From positions 26,341-90,340 of the forward strand of contig CAYJEX010000003.1 in assembly GCA_964369465.1 (NCBI GenBank): 64,000 nt of DNA, given 5' to 3'. The position numbers were made by a program, and so were the translations under genes. The stretch comes from CAYJHC01 sp964369465. Lineage in GTDB: Bacteria; Bacillota; Clostridia; Peptostreptococcales; Anaerovoracaceae. A model generated the notes under the pieces. That model was not told where the DNA came from. It did not search any database and saw only the letters and a program-made list of their open reading frames with translations. Shown in pieces: positions 54,381-63,417 of the stretch. The number at the start of each line of letters is the position of its first letter. Positions within the stretch are counted from its first letter, which is position 1.

Positions 54381-56039
54381 TTATTTTATTCCTTCACTTT
54401 TATCAAATACTAATCTAATTTTTGTTCCAACGCCTACAGTGCTTTCTATATCTAATTCTGCATTATTTAAGTTTGCTCCGTTTTTAACAATAGATAATCC
54501 CAAACCTGTTCCACCCGTTTCCTTCGAATGACTTTTATCTACTCTATAAAACCTCTCAAATATTCTTGGCAAGTGTTCATTAGGAATTCCAACTCCCGAG
54601 TCAGTTATTTCCCATATTACTTTATCACTATTAGAATCAATTTTTATAGAAATTTCGCCATTGATTTTATTGTATATTATCGCATTGTCGAACAAATTAT
54701 ATAACATTTCATATAGTATAGTTGGAACTACAATAACATTTTCAGAACAATATTCTACACTTATTGTAATATCTTTTTCTTTTGCTTTTTCCTGAAATTG
54801 TAAAATTACATCCTTTGTAATATTTGATATATCAACTTCTTCAAACTCGAAGTTACTTTGTTCATCGAGCCTTGAAATTTTTATTATATCTTGTACCAAT
54901 TTAAGAAGTCTTTCTGCCTCAACATAAATATTTTTTGCAAAACTCGTAACATTTTCGTTTTCAACCATACCATTTGATAAAAGTTCCGACGCACCCATAA
55001 TCGAAGTAAGTGGCGTCTTTAATTCATGAGAAACATTTGCGGAAAATTGACGACGTATTTCAAGTGCTTTTTCTTCCTCTGTGATATTATGAATGAACAA
55101 GAATACGGAGAAAGAATTATCTTGTGATTGTGTAGAACTTGCAGAAAAAGAATAAACTTCATTTTCAATCTTCAACTTTATTTTTCCATTTTTTCCACGC
55201 AAAGCTTCTTCAATAAGTTTTTCATATTCTAAATCTCTAAAAAAGCTCAAGTAATAGCTTTCTTCTTTACACGAGAATAATCTTTTTGCCATCTTGTTAC
55301 ATGACAAAACATTTCCTTTATCGTTAAATATAATAATCCCATCAACTACATTTTCAGTAACAAATGATAATTCTTGTTTCTGTTCCTTTAATGATTCTAT
55401 TTGCATTGAGATTTTTTCATTCTGCTTATCAATTCTATGAAGTAAGGGGGTGAGTTCATCATACACATCATTTTGAAGAGGATTATCAAGGTCCAATATA
55501 TTTATAGGTTCCACAGCTTTTTTCGAAATCCTTGAAGCTAAAAACATTGACAGTAATGTTGAAATCACAGCAATAGCAACAATAACAATTATAATATTGT
55601 ACATAAGTGACAAAACAGTAAGTTGTGTAAATGAAACACGAATTACTGAATTATCAGATAATTTCTTTGCCGAATACAATGTTTCTTCTGAGAGCGTTGC
55701 AGAAGTTCTCTTACTTTCTCCCGATCCATATTTAATGGCTTCTAGAAATTCTTCTCTGTCGCCATGATTTTCCATTGTATTTATATCTGCTTTTGAATCA
55801 AATAACACAACACCGTCTTCATCAATCCAAGTAATCCTATATATACTAGATTCTATACTATTTAAGTATGCAGTACCAAATTCTGATACGCCTGAATAAA
55901 CTAAATCTAAATGGCTTTTTTGATTCTCTTTTTGAATATCAGTAAAGTAGTTATACAAGCTACCCACAATTAATACAATCGCACATAAAAGTGTAATAGA
56001 TGATACCATTATAATTGCTTTACTAATTTTTTTAGTCAT
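54381..56039 (-). CDS. phoR: Phosphate-sensing histidine kinase PhoR
   Basis: A 552-aa membrane sensor kinase. It has membrane segments at about 9-30 and 142-165, an extracellular region between them, a PAS domain (about 225-320), the HisKA box FSANVSHELKTPLTSIMG, and an HATPase domain with NLFDNAIIYN, DSGVGIP and GGTGLGLSIVK. It overlaps phoB by 8 bp. Its place at the end of the pst operon marks it as the PhoR of the phosphate system. Confidence 0.92.
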   Translation of the reverse strand: MTKKISKAIIMVSSITLLCAIVLIVGSLYNYFTDIQKENQKSHLDLVYSGVSEFGTAYLNSIESSIYRITWIDEDGVVLFDSKADINTMENHGDREEFLEAIKYGSGESKRTSATLSEETLYSAKKLSDNSVIRVSFTQLTVLSLMYNIIIVIVAIAVISTLLSMFLASRISKKAVEPINILDLDNPLQNDVYDELTPLLHRIDKQNEKISMQIESLKEQKQELSFVTENVVDGIIIFNDKGNVLSCNKMAKRLFSCKEESYYLSFFRDLEYEKLIEEALRGKNGKIKLKIENEVYSFSASSTQSQDNSFSVFLFIHNITEEEKALEIRRQFSANVSHELKTPLTSIMGASELLSNGMVENENVTSFAKNIYVEAERLLKLVQDIIKISRLDEQSNFEFEEVDISNITKDVILQFQEKAKEKDITISVEYCSENVIVVPTILYEMLYNLFDNAIIYNKINGEISIKIDSNSDKVIWEITDSGVGIPNEHLPRIFERFYRVDKSHSKETGGTGLGLSIVKNGANLNNAELDIESTVGVGTKIRLVFDKSEGIK

Positions 56040-56709
56040 CCTTTTCTCCTATTCTATATCCAACACCTCGTATTGTTTCAATATAATTTTCTAGCTCACC
56101 AAGTTTTGCCCTAATTGCTCTAATATGCACATCAACAGTCCGTGTTTCCCCTTGAAATTCATATCCCCATACTGTATTTAACAGTTCATCTCTTGTAATT
56201 ACTTTGCCTTGTTTTAAAAGTAATAACCTTAAGGTATTATATTCCTTCAATGTCATTTCAACTGATTTATCATTTAAATATACTTTGTGACTTTCATCAT
56301 CTAATTTGAGTAATTTATATTCTAAAATATTTTTATTCTCATTTTTCTCTGTCCTACGCAATAATGCTTTTACTCTGGAAATAAGTTCTAACATTGAAAA
56401 GGGTTTTGTAACATAATCATCAGCACCACTATCTAATCCTATTATTTTATCATACTCTGTATCTTTAGCTGTAAGCATAATAACAGGCAAACTTTTTGTA
56501 TCCTCTGCTTTTCTAATTTTGCTAAGAACTTCAAGACCATCCTCCTCCGGCAACATAATATCTAGAAGCAGAAGTTTTGGTTTTTCAGTTTTTATGCTAT
56601 CAAAAAATTCAAGACTATTAGAATAACCTACAGCATTGTAGCCCGCATTTTTCAAAGTATAAAGTACTAGTTCCCTAATACTTTTATCGTCTTCTAGTAT
56701 TACTATCAT
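56032..56709 (-). CDS. phoB: Phosphate response regulator (PhoB/PhoP, OmpR family)
   Basis: A 225-aa regulator. The receiver domain has acidic residues at 7-8 (ILEDDKS), the phospho-acceptor Asp in LLLDIMLPEEDG and the Lys of YVTKPFSMLEL. The C-terminal winged helix has TLKEYNTLRLLL and RTVDVHIRAIRAKL. It should bind the TTAACA-type repeats found upstream of pstS. Confidence 0.94.
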   Translation of the reverse strand: MIVILEDDKSIRELVLYTLKNAGYNAVGYSNSLEFFDSIKTEKPKLLLLDIMLPEEDGLEVLSKIRKAEDTKSLPVIMLTAKDTEYDKIIGLDSGADDYVTKPFSMLELISRVKALLRRTEKNENKNILEYKLLKLDDESHKVYLNDKSVEMTLKEYNTLRLLLLKQGKVITRDELLNTVWGYEFQGETRTVDVHIRAIRAKLGELENYIETIRGVGYRIGEKDD

Positions 56710-56713
56710 AATT

Positions 56714-57343
56714 TCACCCTTTATGCAGTCCCGTGATTGAAAATATAACCCATTCTGCTACATTTACAGCATGGTCTGCAATTCTTTCTAAATATTTCGC
56801 AATCATCAACATATCAAGAGCCGATTCAGCTCCAAATGTTTCATTTTTCAATACATCTATTATATCATATCTAACTTTCAAAAATAATTCATCAACGACA
56901 TCATCATGAGCAATAGTTTTTTCTGCTAATTCTATATCCTTTTTTACAAATGCATCAATAGCATAAGATACCATTTTCACAGACTCTTCAGCCATCATTT
57001 CTATACTTGAATTCACTTCTTTAGTGTACTTTGATATTTCAGCAATGTCTACGGCTTGATCTCCTATTCTCTCTAGGTCAGTAATCATTTTTAGTACTGC
57101 TGAAATAATTCTCAAGTCTTTTGCTACAGGTTGCTGCTGAAGTAATAGTTTTAAACATTGTCTTTCTATTTCACTTTCATACTCATCTATCCTACTTTCA
57201 GCAGATCTCACCATTTCCAATGTTGCATCTTTATCTTCACTAAAACATTTCATTGCAAGTGAAATGGAATTTTCACATAATGTACCCATTTTTATTATAT
57301 TATTATTAAGTAATGTTAATTCATTATCAAGTTTATTACGCAT
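56714..57343 (-). CDS. phoU: Phosphate signalling regulator PhoU
   Basis: A 209-aa all-helical protein made of two similar three-helix repeats with the metal-binding motifs DLERIGDQAVDIAE (about 88-101) and YLERIADHAVNVAEWV (about 183-198). It links PstB transport activity to PhoR. It lies between pstB and phoB, the usual position. Confidence 0.95.
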   Translation of the reverse strand: MRNKLDNELTLLNNNIIKMGTLCENSISLAMKCFSEDKDATLEMVRSAESRIDEYESEIERQCLKLLLQQQPVAKDLRIISAVLKMITDLERIGDQAVDIAEISKYTKEVNSSIEMMAEESVKMVSYAIDAFVKKDIELAEKTIAHDDVVDELFLKVRYDIIDVLKNETFGAESALDMLMIAKYLERIADHAVNVAEWVIFSITGLHKG

Positions 57344-57414
57344 ATTTTGATCCTTTCTATTTTTTAATCCTATATATTATAAACTCAGCACGATGTCCCT
57401 TGATTAAAATATTT

Positions 57415-58173
57415 TTATCCAAAACGACCTGTAATATAGTCCTCTGTTCTCTTGTCTCTTGGCATACTAAACAGCTTCTCTGTTCTATCATACTCTATAG
57501 CTTCACCTAACAAGAAAAATGCCGTGCTATCAGAAATTCTTACAGCTTGTTGCATATTATGAGTTACCATAATTATAGTAAATTCTTTCTTCAGTTCCAT
57601 AACAAGCTCTTCAATTTTAGAAGTTGAAATAGGATCAAGCGCCGAAGTAGGTTCATCCATCAACAAAACTTTAGGTTCAACTGCTAATGCTCTTGCAATA
57701 CAAAGTCTCTGTTGCTGACCACCTGACAAACTTAATGCAGGCTTTCTAATTCTATCTTTTACTTCCTCCCATAGAGCTGCGCTTCTTAAACTTCTTTCTA
57801 CAATATCATCTAACTGTGCTTTTGTATATTTACCATGTAATTTAGGTCCATACGCAACATTATCATATACACTCATCGGAAAAGGATTTGGCTTTTGAAA
57901 TACCATTCCTATATTCTTCCTAAGTGATGTGACATCGATTTCTTTTTGGTAAATATTATTCCCTTCAAATAATAACTCCCCCTCGATTTTTACACTAGGT
58001 ATCAAATCATTCATTCTATTGATACTTTTTATAAATGTAGATTTTCCACATCCAGAAGGTCCTATAAACGCTGTAATCTCATTTTTTGCAATTTCCATAT
58101 TAATATCTTTGAGAGCTTGAAACTCTCCATAATACAAGTTTAAATTTTTTGCTGATACAATTATATTTTTCAT
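57415..58173 (-). CDS. pstB: Phosphate ABC transporter ATP-binding protein PstB
   Basis: A 252-aa ABC ATPase with Walker A FIGPSGCGKSTFIKSINRMND, signature LSGGQQQRLCIARAL, Walker B VLLMDEPTSALDP and the switch histidine in MVTHNMQQA. Powers phosphate import through PstCA. The family usually starts close to NLNLYYG, so I took the ATG at 58173 after GGATGG; one four codons earlier (58185) is possible. Confidence 0.96.
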   Translation of the reverse strand: MKNIIVSAKNLNLYYGEFQALKDINMEIAKNEITAFIGPSGCGKSTFIKSINRMNDLIPSVKIEGELLFEGNNIYQKEIDVTSLRKNIGMVFQKPNPFPMSVYDNVAYGPKLHGKYTKAQLDDIVERSLRSAALWEEVKDRIRKPALSLSGGQQQRLCIARALAVEPKVLLMDEPTSALDPISTSKIEELVMELKKEFTIIMVTHNMQQAVRISDSTAFFLLGEAIEYDRTEKLFSMPRDKRTEDYITGRFG

Positions 58174-58188
58174 TTTTCCATCCATTTC

Positions 58189-59046
58189 TTAACTCGTTTG
58201 TTTTTTCTTTATCGAATTTTTAATTATTTTGGTGCTGATATTAATTGCAAATACTAGAACAAGTAATACTACTGCGATTGCATATGCTATATCAAATTCA
58301 GCTCTTTCTGTTGCATACATATATAGTCCTACAGAAAGTGTTCCTCCACCTGTATTAAATGCTGTAAAAATATTTGAAGCAATTGCTGTTCCCATTCCAG
58401 CAGTAAAGAGAAGAGCTGCACTTTCTCCAACAATTCTACCTATTGCAAGTATACACCCTGTAACAATACCTTCAATTGACGAAGGAAGGACTACAGTCCT
58501 TATCATGTGCCATTTGCCACTTCCAAGGCCTAATGACCCCTCTCGGTAAGCTTGTGGCACACTTTTCAAACTCTCTTGCGTAGTTCTTATAATTGTAGGC
58601 AATATTACAATTGTCATTGTCAACGCACCTGATAGTAAACTTACTTGAAATCCTAGAAGCCTAACAAAGAATAACATTCCTACAAGACCATAAATTATAC
58701 TTGGTATACCAGCTAAAGTTTCTGTTGTAAATTCTACAGCATTAATTAATTTTTTGTTTTTTGCATACTCTGTCAAGTATATTGCAGCACCAACACCAAG
58801 TGGAAGTGCAACTACTAATGTAAGTCCTACAATATATAATGTGTTAATTATATTTGGTAAAATCCCTATATGACCTGTGCTATGTTTTGGAGAAGTTGAT
58901 ATAAGTTCCCACGATAGATAAGGGACTCCTTTAACAAAAATATAACCAATTAGAAAAACGAGAATTGCTACGGTTATCCCTGCACAAACATAGACAATAC
59001 TTTTTAATGTTTTTTCATATAGTTTCCTAGTAGTACTATGTCCCAT
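58189..59046 (-). CDS. pstA: Phosphate ABC transporter permease PstA
   Basis: A 285-aa permease with six membrane segments and the inner-membrane coupling loop ESLKSVPQAYREGSLGLGSGKWHMIRTVVLP. AGGGGAGG precedes the ATG, inside the end of pstC. It partners PstC. Confidence 0.95.
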   Translation of the reverse strand: MGHSTTRKLYEKTLKSIVYVCAGITVAILVFLIGYIFVKGVPYLSWELISTSPKHSTGHIGILPNIINTLYIVGLTLVVALPLGVGAAIYLTEYAKNKKLINAVEFTTETLAGIPSIIYGLVGMLFFVRLLGFQVSLLSGALTMTIVILPTIIRTTQESLKSVPQAYREGSLGLGSGKWHMIRTVVLPSSIEGIVTGCILAIGRIVGESAALLFTAGMGTAIASNIFTAFNTGGGTLSVGLYMYATERAEFDIAYAIAVVLLVLVFAINISTKIIKNSIKKKQTS

Positions 59047-59047
59047 A

Positions 59048-59962
59048 TCATATCCTCCCCTTCTTTAAAAACTTATTTAACAAAGCGTTAATACCCATAA
59101 TAAATATATATAACACTAGTGCAATGCTAAAAAGCGCTTGTTCTTGAAGCCCTGATGCATAACTCATTTCACTTGCAACCGCTGTCGTTAAGAATCTTAC
59201 GCTTCCAAATAATTCTGGCATATTTGCTACATTTCCTGCCACCATCATTACTGCCATTGCTTCGCCTATTGCACGTCCCACACCTAATACAACACCTGCC
59301 ACAATTCCACTTTTTGCTGCTGGTATGCTAACTTTAAATATGGTTTCTGTTTTATTTGCACCAAGTGCCAAACTTGCTTCTTCATATTCTTTTGGAACAG
59401 CAAGAAGTGCTGTTTCACTAACCGATATTATGCTAGGAAGAATCATTATAGAAAGTACTATTATTGCTGCAAATAATGTTGCTCCACTAGGTAGATCAAA
59501 TATTTCCATTACTGCCGGAACTAACACCATCATCCCAACTAGCCCGTATACAACACTTGGTATCCCTGCAAGTAATTCAATTCCGCTTCTAAGCACTGAA
59601 GCAACTTTGCCATCTGACATTTTGCTTAAATAAACAGCAGTGAAAAGACCTATCGGAACCCCAATAACTATTGCGCCAAGCGTTCCCCAGATACTAGTTA
59701 ATATAAAAGGCAAAATTCCAAATTCCGGTTCTTGTGCTGTCGATTTCCATTCTGTTCCAAAAAGAAAATCTATTATTCCTATTTCGAAAACTGCAGGTGT
59801 CCCCGCAATAAACATATATATAGTTATGAACACTACAGACAAAACAGAAACTGTGCCACACGCTAAAAATAAAAACCCAATAGTTTTTTCTGTTGCATTC
59901 CTAATTTTTTTGACATTATTTATACTTTGATTTGATGAATTTGATTTATATATTTTTTCCAT
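59048..59962 (-). CDS. pstC: Phosphate ABC transporter permease PstC
   Basis: A 304-aa permease with six membrane segments, coupling loop ETALLAVPKEYEEASLALGANKTETIFKVSIP and the family signature GVVLGVGRAIGEAMAV. It lies 76 bp after pstS, with a hairpin in the gap. The ribosome site is weak (GGAAAAC). Confidence 0.95.
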   Translation of the reverse strand: MEKIYKSNSSNQSINNVKKIRNATEKTIGFLFLACGTVSVLSVVFITIYMFIAGTPAVFEIGIIDFLFGTEWKSTAQEPEFGILPFILTSIWGTLGAIVIGVPIGLFTAVYLSKMSDGKVASVLRSGIELLAGIPSVVYGLVGMMVLVPAVMEIFDLPSGATLFAAIIVLSIMILPSIISVSETALLAVPKEYEEASLALGANKTETIFKVSIPAAKSGIVAGVVLGVGRAIGEAMAVMMVAGNVANMPELFGSVRFLTTAVASEMSYASGLQEQALFSIALVLYIFIMGINALLNKFLKKGRI

Positions 59963-59997
59963 ATTTTGTTTTCCATATCTATATTAAATTCAGGAAA

Positions 59998-60022
59998 AGC
60001 AATAGGCTTTTTGCCTATTGCT
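59998..60022 (-). terminator. pstS-pstC intercistronic hairpin
   Basis: A perfect 10-bp stem (59998-60007 with 60013-60022) with a 5-nt loop, followed on the minus strand by TTTCC. Placed after the abundant binding protein gene, it probably gives more pstS than pstCAB transcript by partial termination or 3' protection. Confidence 0.75.
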
Positions 60023-60038
60023 ATAATCCTTATTTACT

Positions 60039-60866
60039 TTATTTTGCTGTTGGAACAGCTCCTGCATTAATTATTAACTCTTCCGCTTCGTAGCTTAGTA
60101 AGAAATCATAGAACGCTTTTGCCACTTCACTTAGTTCTTTACCTTCAATAGTTACAAAGTTGAAATTTCTTTGAACTTTATATGTACCATCTTTAATCGT
60201 ATCTTCGCTTGCTGCAACACCCTCTACAGTAATTGCTTTTACTTTTTCATCTACTGATGACAAAGAAGCATATCCTATCGCATTAGGGTTTTGTGATACT
60301 GCACCTACTACACCGCCTGTAGATGTAATTTCTTGCTCATAAACACATTCATCTACTCCAACGATACTTTCAAATCCATCACGAGTTCCGCTTCCAGCTT
60401 CACGACCGATTAGAACTATAGGAGCATCCTCACCACCTACTTCGCTCCAGTTTGTAATTGTTCCATCTGCAATACCAGTAATTTGTTCAAGTGATAAATC
60501 TGTTATTCCATTTTGGTTATTTACGATTATTGCGATTCCATCAATTGCAAAAGGCGTTCCTACTGCACCTAATTCATCTGTTTCAGAATCTTTTACATCT
60601 CTACTTGCTAAACCAATATCATAATCTCCACTTGCAACACTTTTAACTCCTGTGCTTGAACCTGTTGGGTCATAAGTAATTGTTACTCCAGGGTTTTGCT
60701 CAGTGAATACCTCGATAGCAGATAATACTACTCCCTCAACAGAAGTTGATCCTCCAACTGTAATCGTACCATTTAAGCCACCCTCACCTGTTTCATTTGA
60801 TGAACAGCCTGTAAAAACGCCTACCATCATTACTACACTTAAGAGTCCAATCATAATTTTTTTCAT
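60039..60866 (-). CDS. pstS: Phosphate-binding lipoprotein PstS
   Basis: A 275-aa extracellular binding protein with a lipobox (GVFTGC, Cys 21). Phosphate-loop motifs are GGSTSVEG, PTGSSTGVKSV, GLASRDVKDSE and IGREAGSGTRDGFE. Captures phosphate for PstCAB. First gene of pstSCAB-phoU-phoBR, behind a Pho box. Confidence 0.96.
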   Translation of the reverse strand: MKKIMIGLLSVVMMVGVFTGCSSNETGEGGLNGTITVGGSTSVEGVVLSAIEVFTEQNPGVTITYDPTGSSTGVKSVASGDYDIGLASRDVKDSETDELGAVGTPFAIDGIAIIVNNQNGITDLSLEQITGIADGTITNWSEVGGEDAPIVLIGREAGSGTRDGFESIVGVDECVYEQEITSTGGVVGAVSQNPNAIGYASLSSVDEKVKAITVEGVAASEDTIKDGTYKVQRNFNFVTIEGKELSEVAKAFYDFLLSYEAEELIINAGAVPTAK

Positions 60867-60948
60867 TTTGTAATCTCCTTTATTCTTAAATTTTACTATT
60901 TTGCAAACTTCATTATTTCCGCTTGCAAATATAGTTTACCAAAGGCTA

Positions 60949-60988
60949 TGTTAAGTCTAAAACCATATTTATGTTAAGTTTATGTAAA
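60949..60988 (-). promoter_or_regulatory. Pho box upstream of pstS
   Basis: On the minus strand TTTACA (60983-60988) and TTAACA (60972-60977) are separated by 5 bp, and another TTAACA lies at 60949-60954, in near 11-bp phase with a degenerate repeat between. This is the PhoP/PhoB binding pattern of Gram-positive bacteria. It points to induction of the operon at low phosphate. Confidence 0.78.
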
Positions 60989-61133
60989 GTATTTTATGAA
61001 TTTTTTAGAGTATAAACGTAATACATAACAATAGTTTGAAATGTATTATGATGGGTATTATTAAAGTTAGTTAGTACTTACATACATTATAAAATGTAAT
61101 GTAATATTTTATAATTAAAGAGGAGGTATAGTT

Positions 61134-61697
61134 ATGTCATTAATTGGTAAAGAAATTTCCAACTTTTCAGCACAAGCTTTTGTAAACAATAACTTTGCTG
61201 AAATTAAAAAAGAAAATGTATTAGGCAACTGGTCTGTATTTTTCTTCTATCCCGCAGATTTTACATTTATCTGACCTACAGAATTAGAAGATCTGGCAGA
61301 TCTTTACGAAGAATTCAAAAAAGTCAACTGCGAAATATACGCAATATCGTGCGATACTCATTTCGTACATAAAGCTTGGTATGATGCATCCGATACTATC
61401 AAAAAGGTAAAATATCCTATGCTAGGCGACCCAACAGCTTGCATAGCAAAAGATTTCGATGTATTCATAGAAGAAGTAGGGTTATCAGAAAGAGGAACTT
61501 TCATAATAGATCCATCAGGCAAAATTGTTGCGTACGAAGTGTTGCAAGGAAGCGTTGGTAGAAGTGCAAAAGAACTTCTTAGAAGAGTTCAAGCTTGTCA
61601 ATTTGTTGCAAAACAAGAAGGTGAAGTTTGCCCTGCTTCTTGGAAACCTGGTTCTGATACACTTAAGCCTGGAATAGATTTAGTCGGAAAATTATAA
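61134..61697 (+). CDS. ahpC: Selenocysteine-containing AhpC/Prx1-type peroxiredoxin (in-frame UGA)
   Basis: Full length is 187 aa if the TGA at 61272-61274 is read as selenocysteine at residue 47. The context is FYPADFTFI-Sec-PTELEDLADLYEEF, exactly the peroxidatic Cys site of AhpC. The resolving Cys is 166 (GEVCPASW); E. coli AhpC has 46, 165 and 187 aa. Frame continues on both sides with no other stop. GAGGAGG precedes the ATG. A SECIS-like hairpin follows the TGA. It reduces peroxides with thioredoxin- or AhpF-like partners, not seen here. A nonsense mutation is the alternative but fits poorly. Confidence 0.93.
61287..61305 (+). promoter_or_regulatory. Bacterial SECIS-like hairpin in the peroxiredoxin mRNA
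   Basis: A perfect 7-bp stem AAGATCT/AGATCTT (61288-61294 with 61298-61304), extendable by one G-U pair, with loop GGC. The loop begins 20 nt after the UGA, within the spacing known for bacterial SECIS elements, and starts with G as the bacterial consensus requires. It should bind SelB with Sec-tRNA. Confidence 0.8.
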
Positions 61698-62000
61698 AAG
61701 TAATAAATATATAAACTTTATATATTTATAAAAACTATTATAGAAAAAATAGAGACATCCTTTTGTTGTGATGTCTCTATTTTTATGAATTATTCGTACT
61801 GTTCTATCAGATTATGTTTAGTTGCTCAAATTTTCATATTCATTCTAATATTTAAGTTTTTTGCTAATTCTATCTTCATATAACAAAAATATTTTCTTAC
61901 TCAAATCATTTTCTTTCTCTAAGCATGTTATTTCCATTTTACTGGGTATATATCATATAAAGAAAATATTTCTCTATATGCAAAGGAGTTGAATTAAAAA
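61698..62000 (+). terminator. Intergenic region with strong terminator of the peroxiredoxin gene
   Basis: The gap holds a 14-bp perfect stem (61746-61759 with 61770-61783) with a 10-nt loop and a run of T, a good terminator for the peroxiredoxin transcript. The remainder up to AAAGGAG before the msrAB start shows no gene; it should contain the msrAB promoter, but I cannot pick it with confidence. Confidence 0.85.
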
Positions 62001-63146
62001 ATGGAAACGAAAAATAACAAAACAATTTTTTCATTATTAGCCGTTACAATTTTCGGTGGTATATTGGGAATGTTATTATTAGCATTTAATGGGGTAAGTG
62101 CAGATATAATTAAAAAAAATACAGTTTATGCTAATGAAATAGACCTAGACGCTTTAATTGAAGAAAAAAATTTGGAAACAATTTATTTAGCTGGAGGTTG
62201 TTTCTGGGGAGTAGAAGAATATTTGGCAAGACTGGCAGGTATTTATGATGTCTCGTCAGGCTATGCAAATGGAACCACTGAAAATCCAACATATGAAGAT
62301 GTTGTTTCTGGTAATACTGGTCATGCAGAAACAGTAAAGGTTGTTTATGATCCAAAACAAATTACATTAGACGAAGTACTATCAAATTTCTTTAGAATAA
62401 TTGATCCTACAAGTCTAAATAAACAGGGAAATGATGTTGGTACTCAATATAGAACTGGTATCTATTATATAAATGATGATGACAAATGTATCATTGATGA
62501 TTCATTGGCAAGACTACAAACAGAATATGACGATGAACTTGTCGTAGAAGCGCTTCCTTTATCCAACTTTTATACTGCAGAAGAATATCATCAAGATTAT
62601 CTGTCTCAAAACAAAAATGGATATTGTCATGTAAACCTTGAATTAGCTACCGAAGGTGTGTTTATACACAAGGAAGACTATCCAGATCTATCAATTGAAG
62701 ACATAAAAGCTACACTTACAGACCTTCAATACGACGTAACACAGAACAATACAACAGAAGAGCCTTTTTCAAGCAATCTAAATGATAATCATGAAGTGGG
62801 ATTATATGTTGATATTATCACAGGTGAGCCTTTATTCTTATCTACTGATAAATTTGATTCAGGTACTGGATGGCCTAGTTTTACAAAACCTATATCGTCT
62901 GATGTTCTAGTTGAAGATATAAAAAACAGTAATTCTTATAATGGTGTAGAAGTAAAAAGTCGTTCTGGTCTAAACCATTTAGGACATTATTTTACTGATG
63001 GGCCAAAAGAAGATGGTGGCCTTAGATATTGTATAAATGGTGCTGCATTACGATTTGTACCTTTTGAATCTATGGTTCAAGAAGGATATGCTTACTTACA
63101 ACACTTGATTATAGAAGATAGTTCTATAACGTATAAAATTAAATAA
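62001..63146 (+). CDS. msrAB: Exported methionine sulfoxide reductase MsrA-MsrB fusion
   Basis: A 381-aa protein with an N-terminal membrane/signal segment (about 10-32). MsrA spans about 55-210 with the catalytic Cys in LAGGCFWGVEEY. MsrB spans about 250-375 with GTGWPSFTKP, SRSGLNHLGHYFTDGP and the catalytic Cys in LRYCINGAALRF. MsrA reduces the S and MsrB the R form of methionine sulfoxide. The zinc CxxC pairs of some MsrB proteins are absent. The signal suggests repair of surface proteins. Both active sites use Cys, not Sec. Confidence 0.95.
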   Translation: METKNNKTIFSLLAVTIFGGILGMLLLAFNGVSADIIKKNTVYANEIDLDALIEEKNLETIYLAGGCFWGVEEYLARLAGIYDVSSGYANGTTENPTYEDVVSGNTGHAETVKVVYDPKQITLDEVLSNFFRIIDPTSLNKQGNDVGTQYRTGIYYINDDDKCIIDDSLARLQTEYDDELVVEALPLSNFYTAEEYHQDYLSQNKNGYCHVNLELATEGVFIHKEDYPDLSIEDIKATLTDLQYDVTQNNTTEEPFSSNLNDNHEVGLYVDIITGEPLFLSTDKFDSGTGWPSFTKPISSDVLVEDIKNSNSYNGVEVKSRSGLNHLGHYFTDGPKEDGGLRYCINGAALRFVPFESMVQEGYAYLQHLIIEDSSITYKIK

Positions 63147-63170
63147 AAAGACCCCTTCGGGGGTCTTTTT
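63145..63170 (+). terminator. Terminator of msrAB
   Basis: A perfect 11-bp stem (63145-63155 with 63160-63170) closed by a TTCG tetraloop and ending in five T. It overlaps the msrAB stop codon. Confidence 0.95.
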
Positions 63171-63287
63171 ATTTAATGTAAGATTATATATATATACAAG
63201 TGTTTTGCTTGTTTATAAGGGGAAATACAAACTCATAACTTAATCATTCTAATATATAATTATTGAAAAACTTTGCTAATCAAAAAA

Positions 63288-63313
63288 GTAGTAAATGCCT
63301 AAGCACTTACTAC
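63288..63313 (-). terminator. Terminator of the 63.4-kb lipoprotein gene
   Basis: An 11-bp stem with one G-U pair (63288-63298 with 63303-63313) and a 4-nt loop, followed on the minus strand by TTTTTTG. Confidence 0.9.
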
Positions 63314-63417
63314 CATTTCGTTTTCTATTTGATATTTAATTTATATATGTAATATTAAGTTGGAATGTTAAATGTAAATCAATTCCGATTGTTATGCATA
63401 TACTTGTTCTATCTTTA

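Noticed and set aside
61419..61697. A separate 92-aa thioredoxin-fold protein
   Set aside because: It is the tail of the peroxiredoxin after the in-frame UGA; frame, family alignment and ribosome site all place the start at 61134.
62001..63146. A second selenoprotein in the MsrA or MsrB part
   Set aside because: Both catalytic positions are normal Cys codons (GGCFWG and RYCING), and no in-frame TGA is present.
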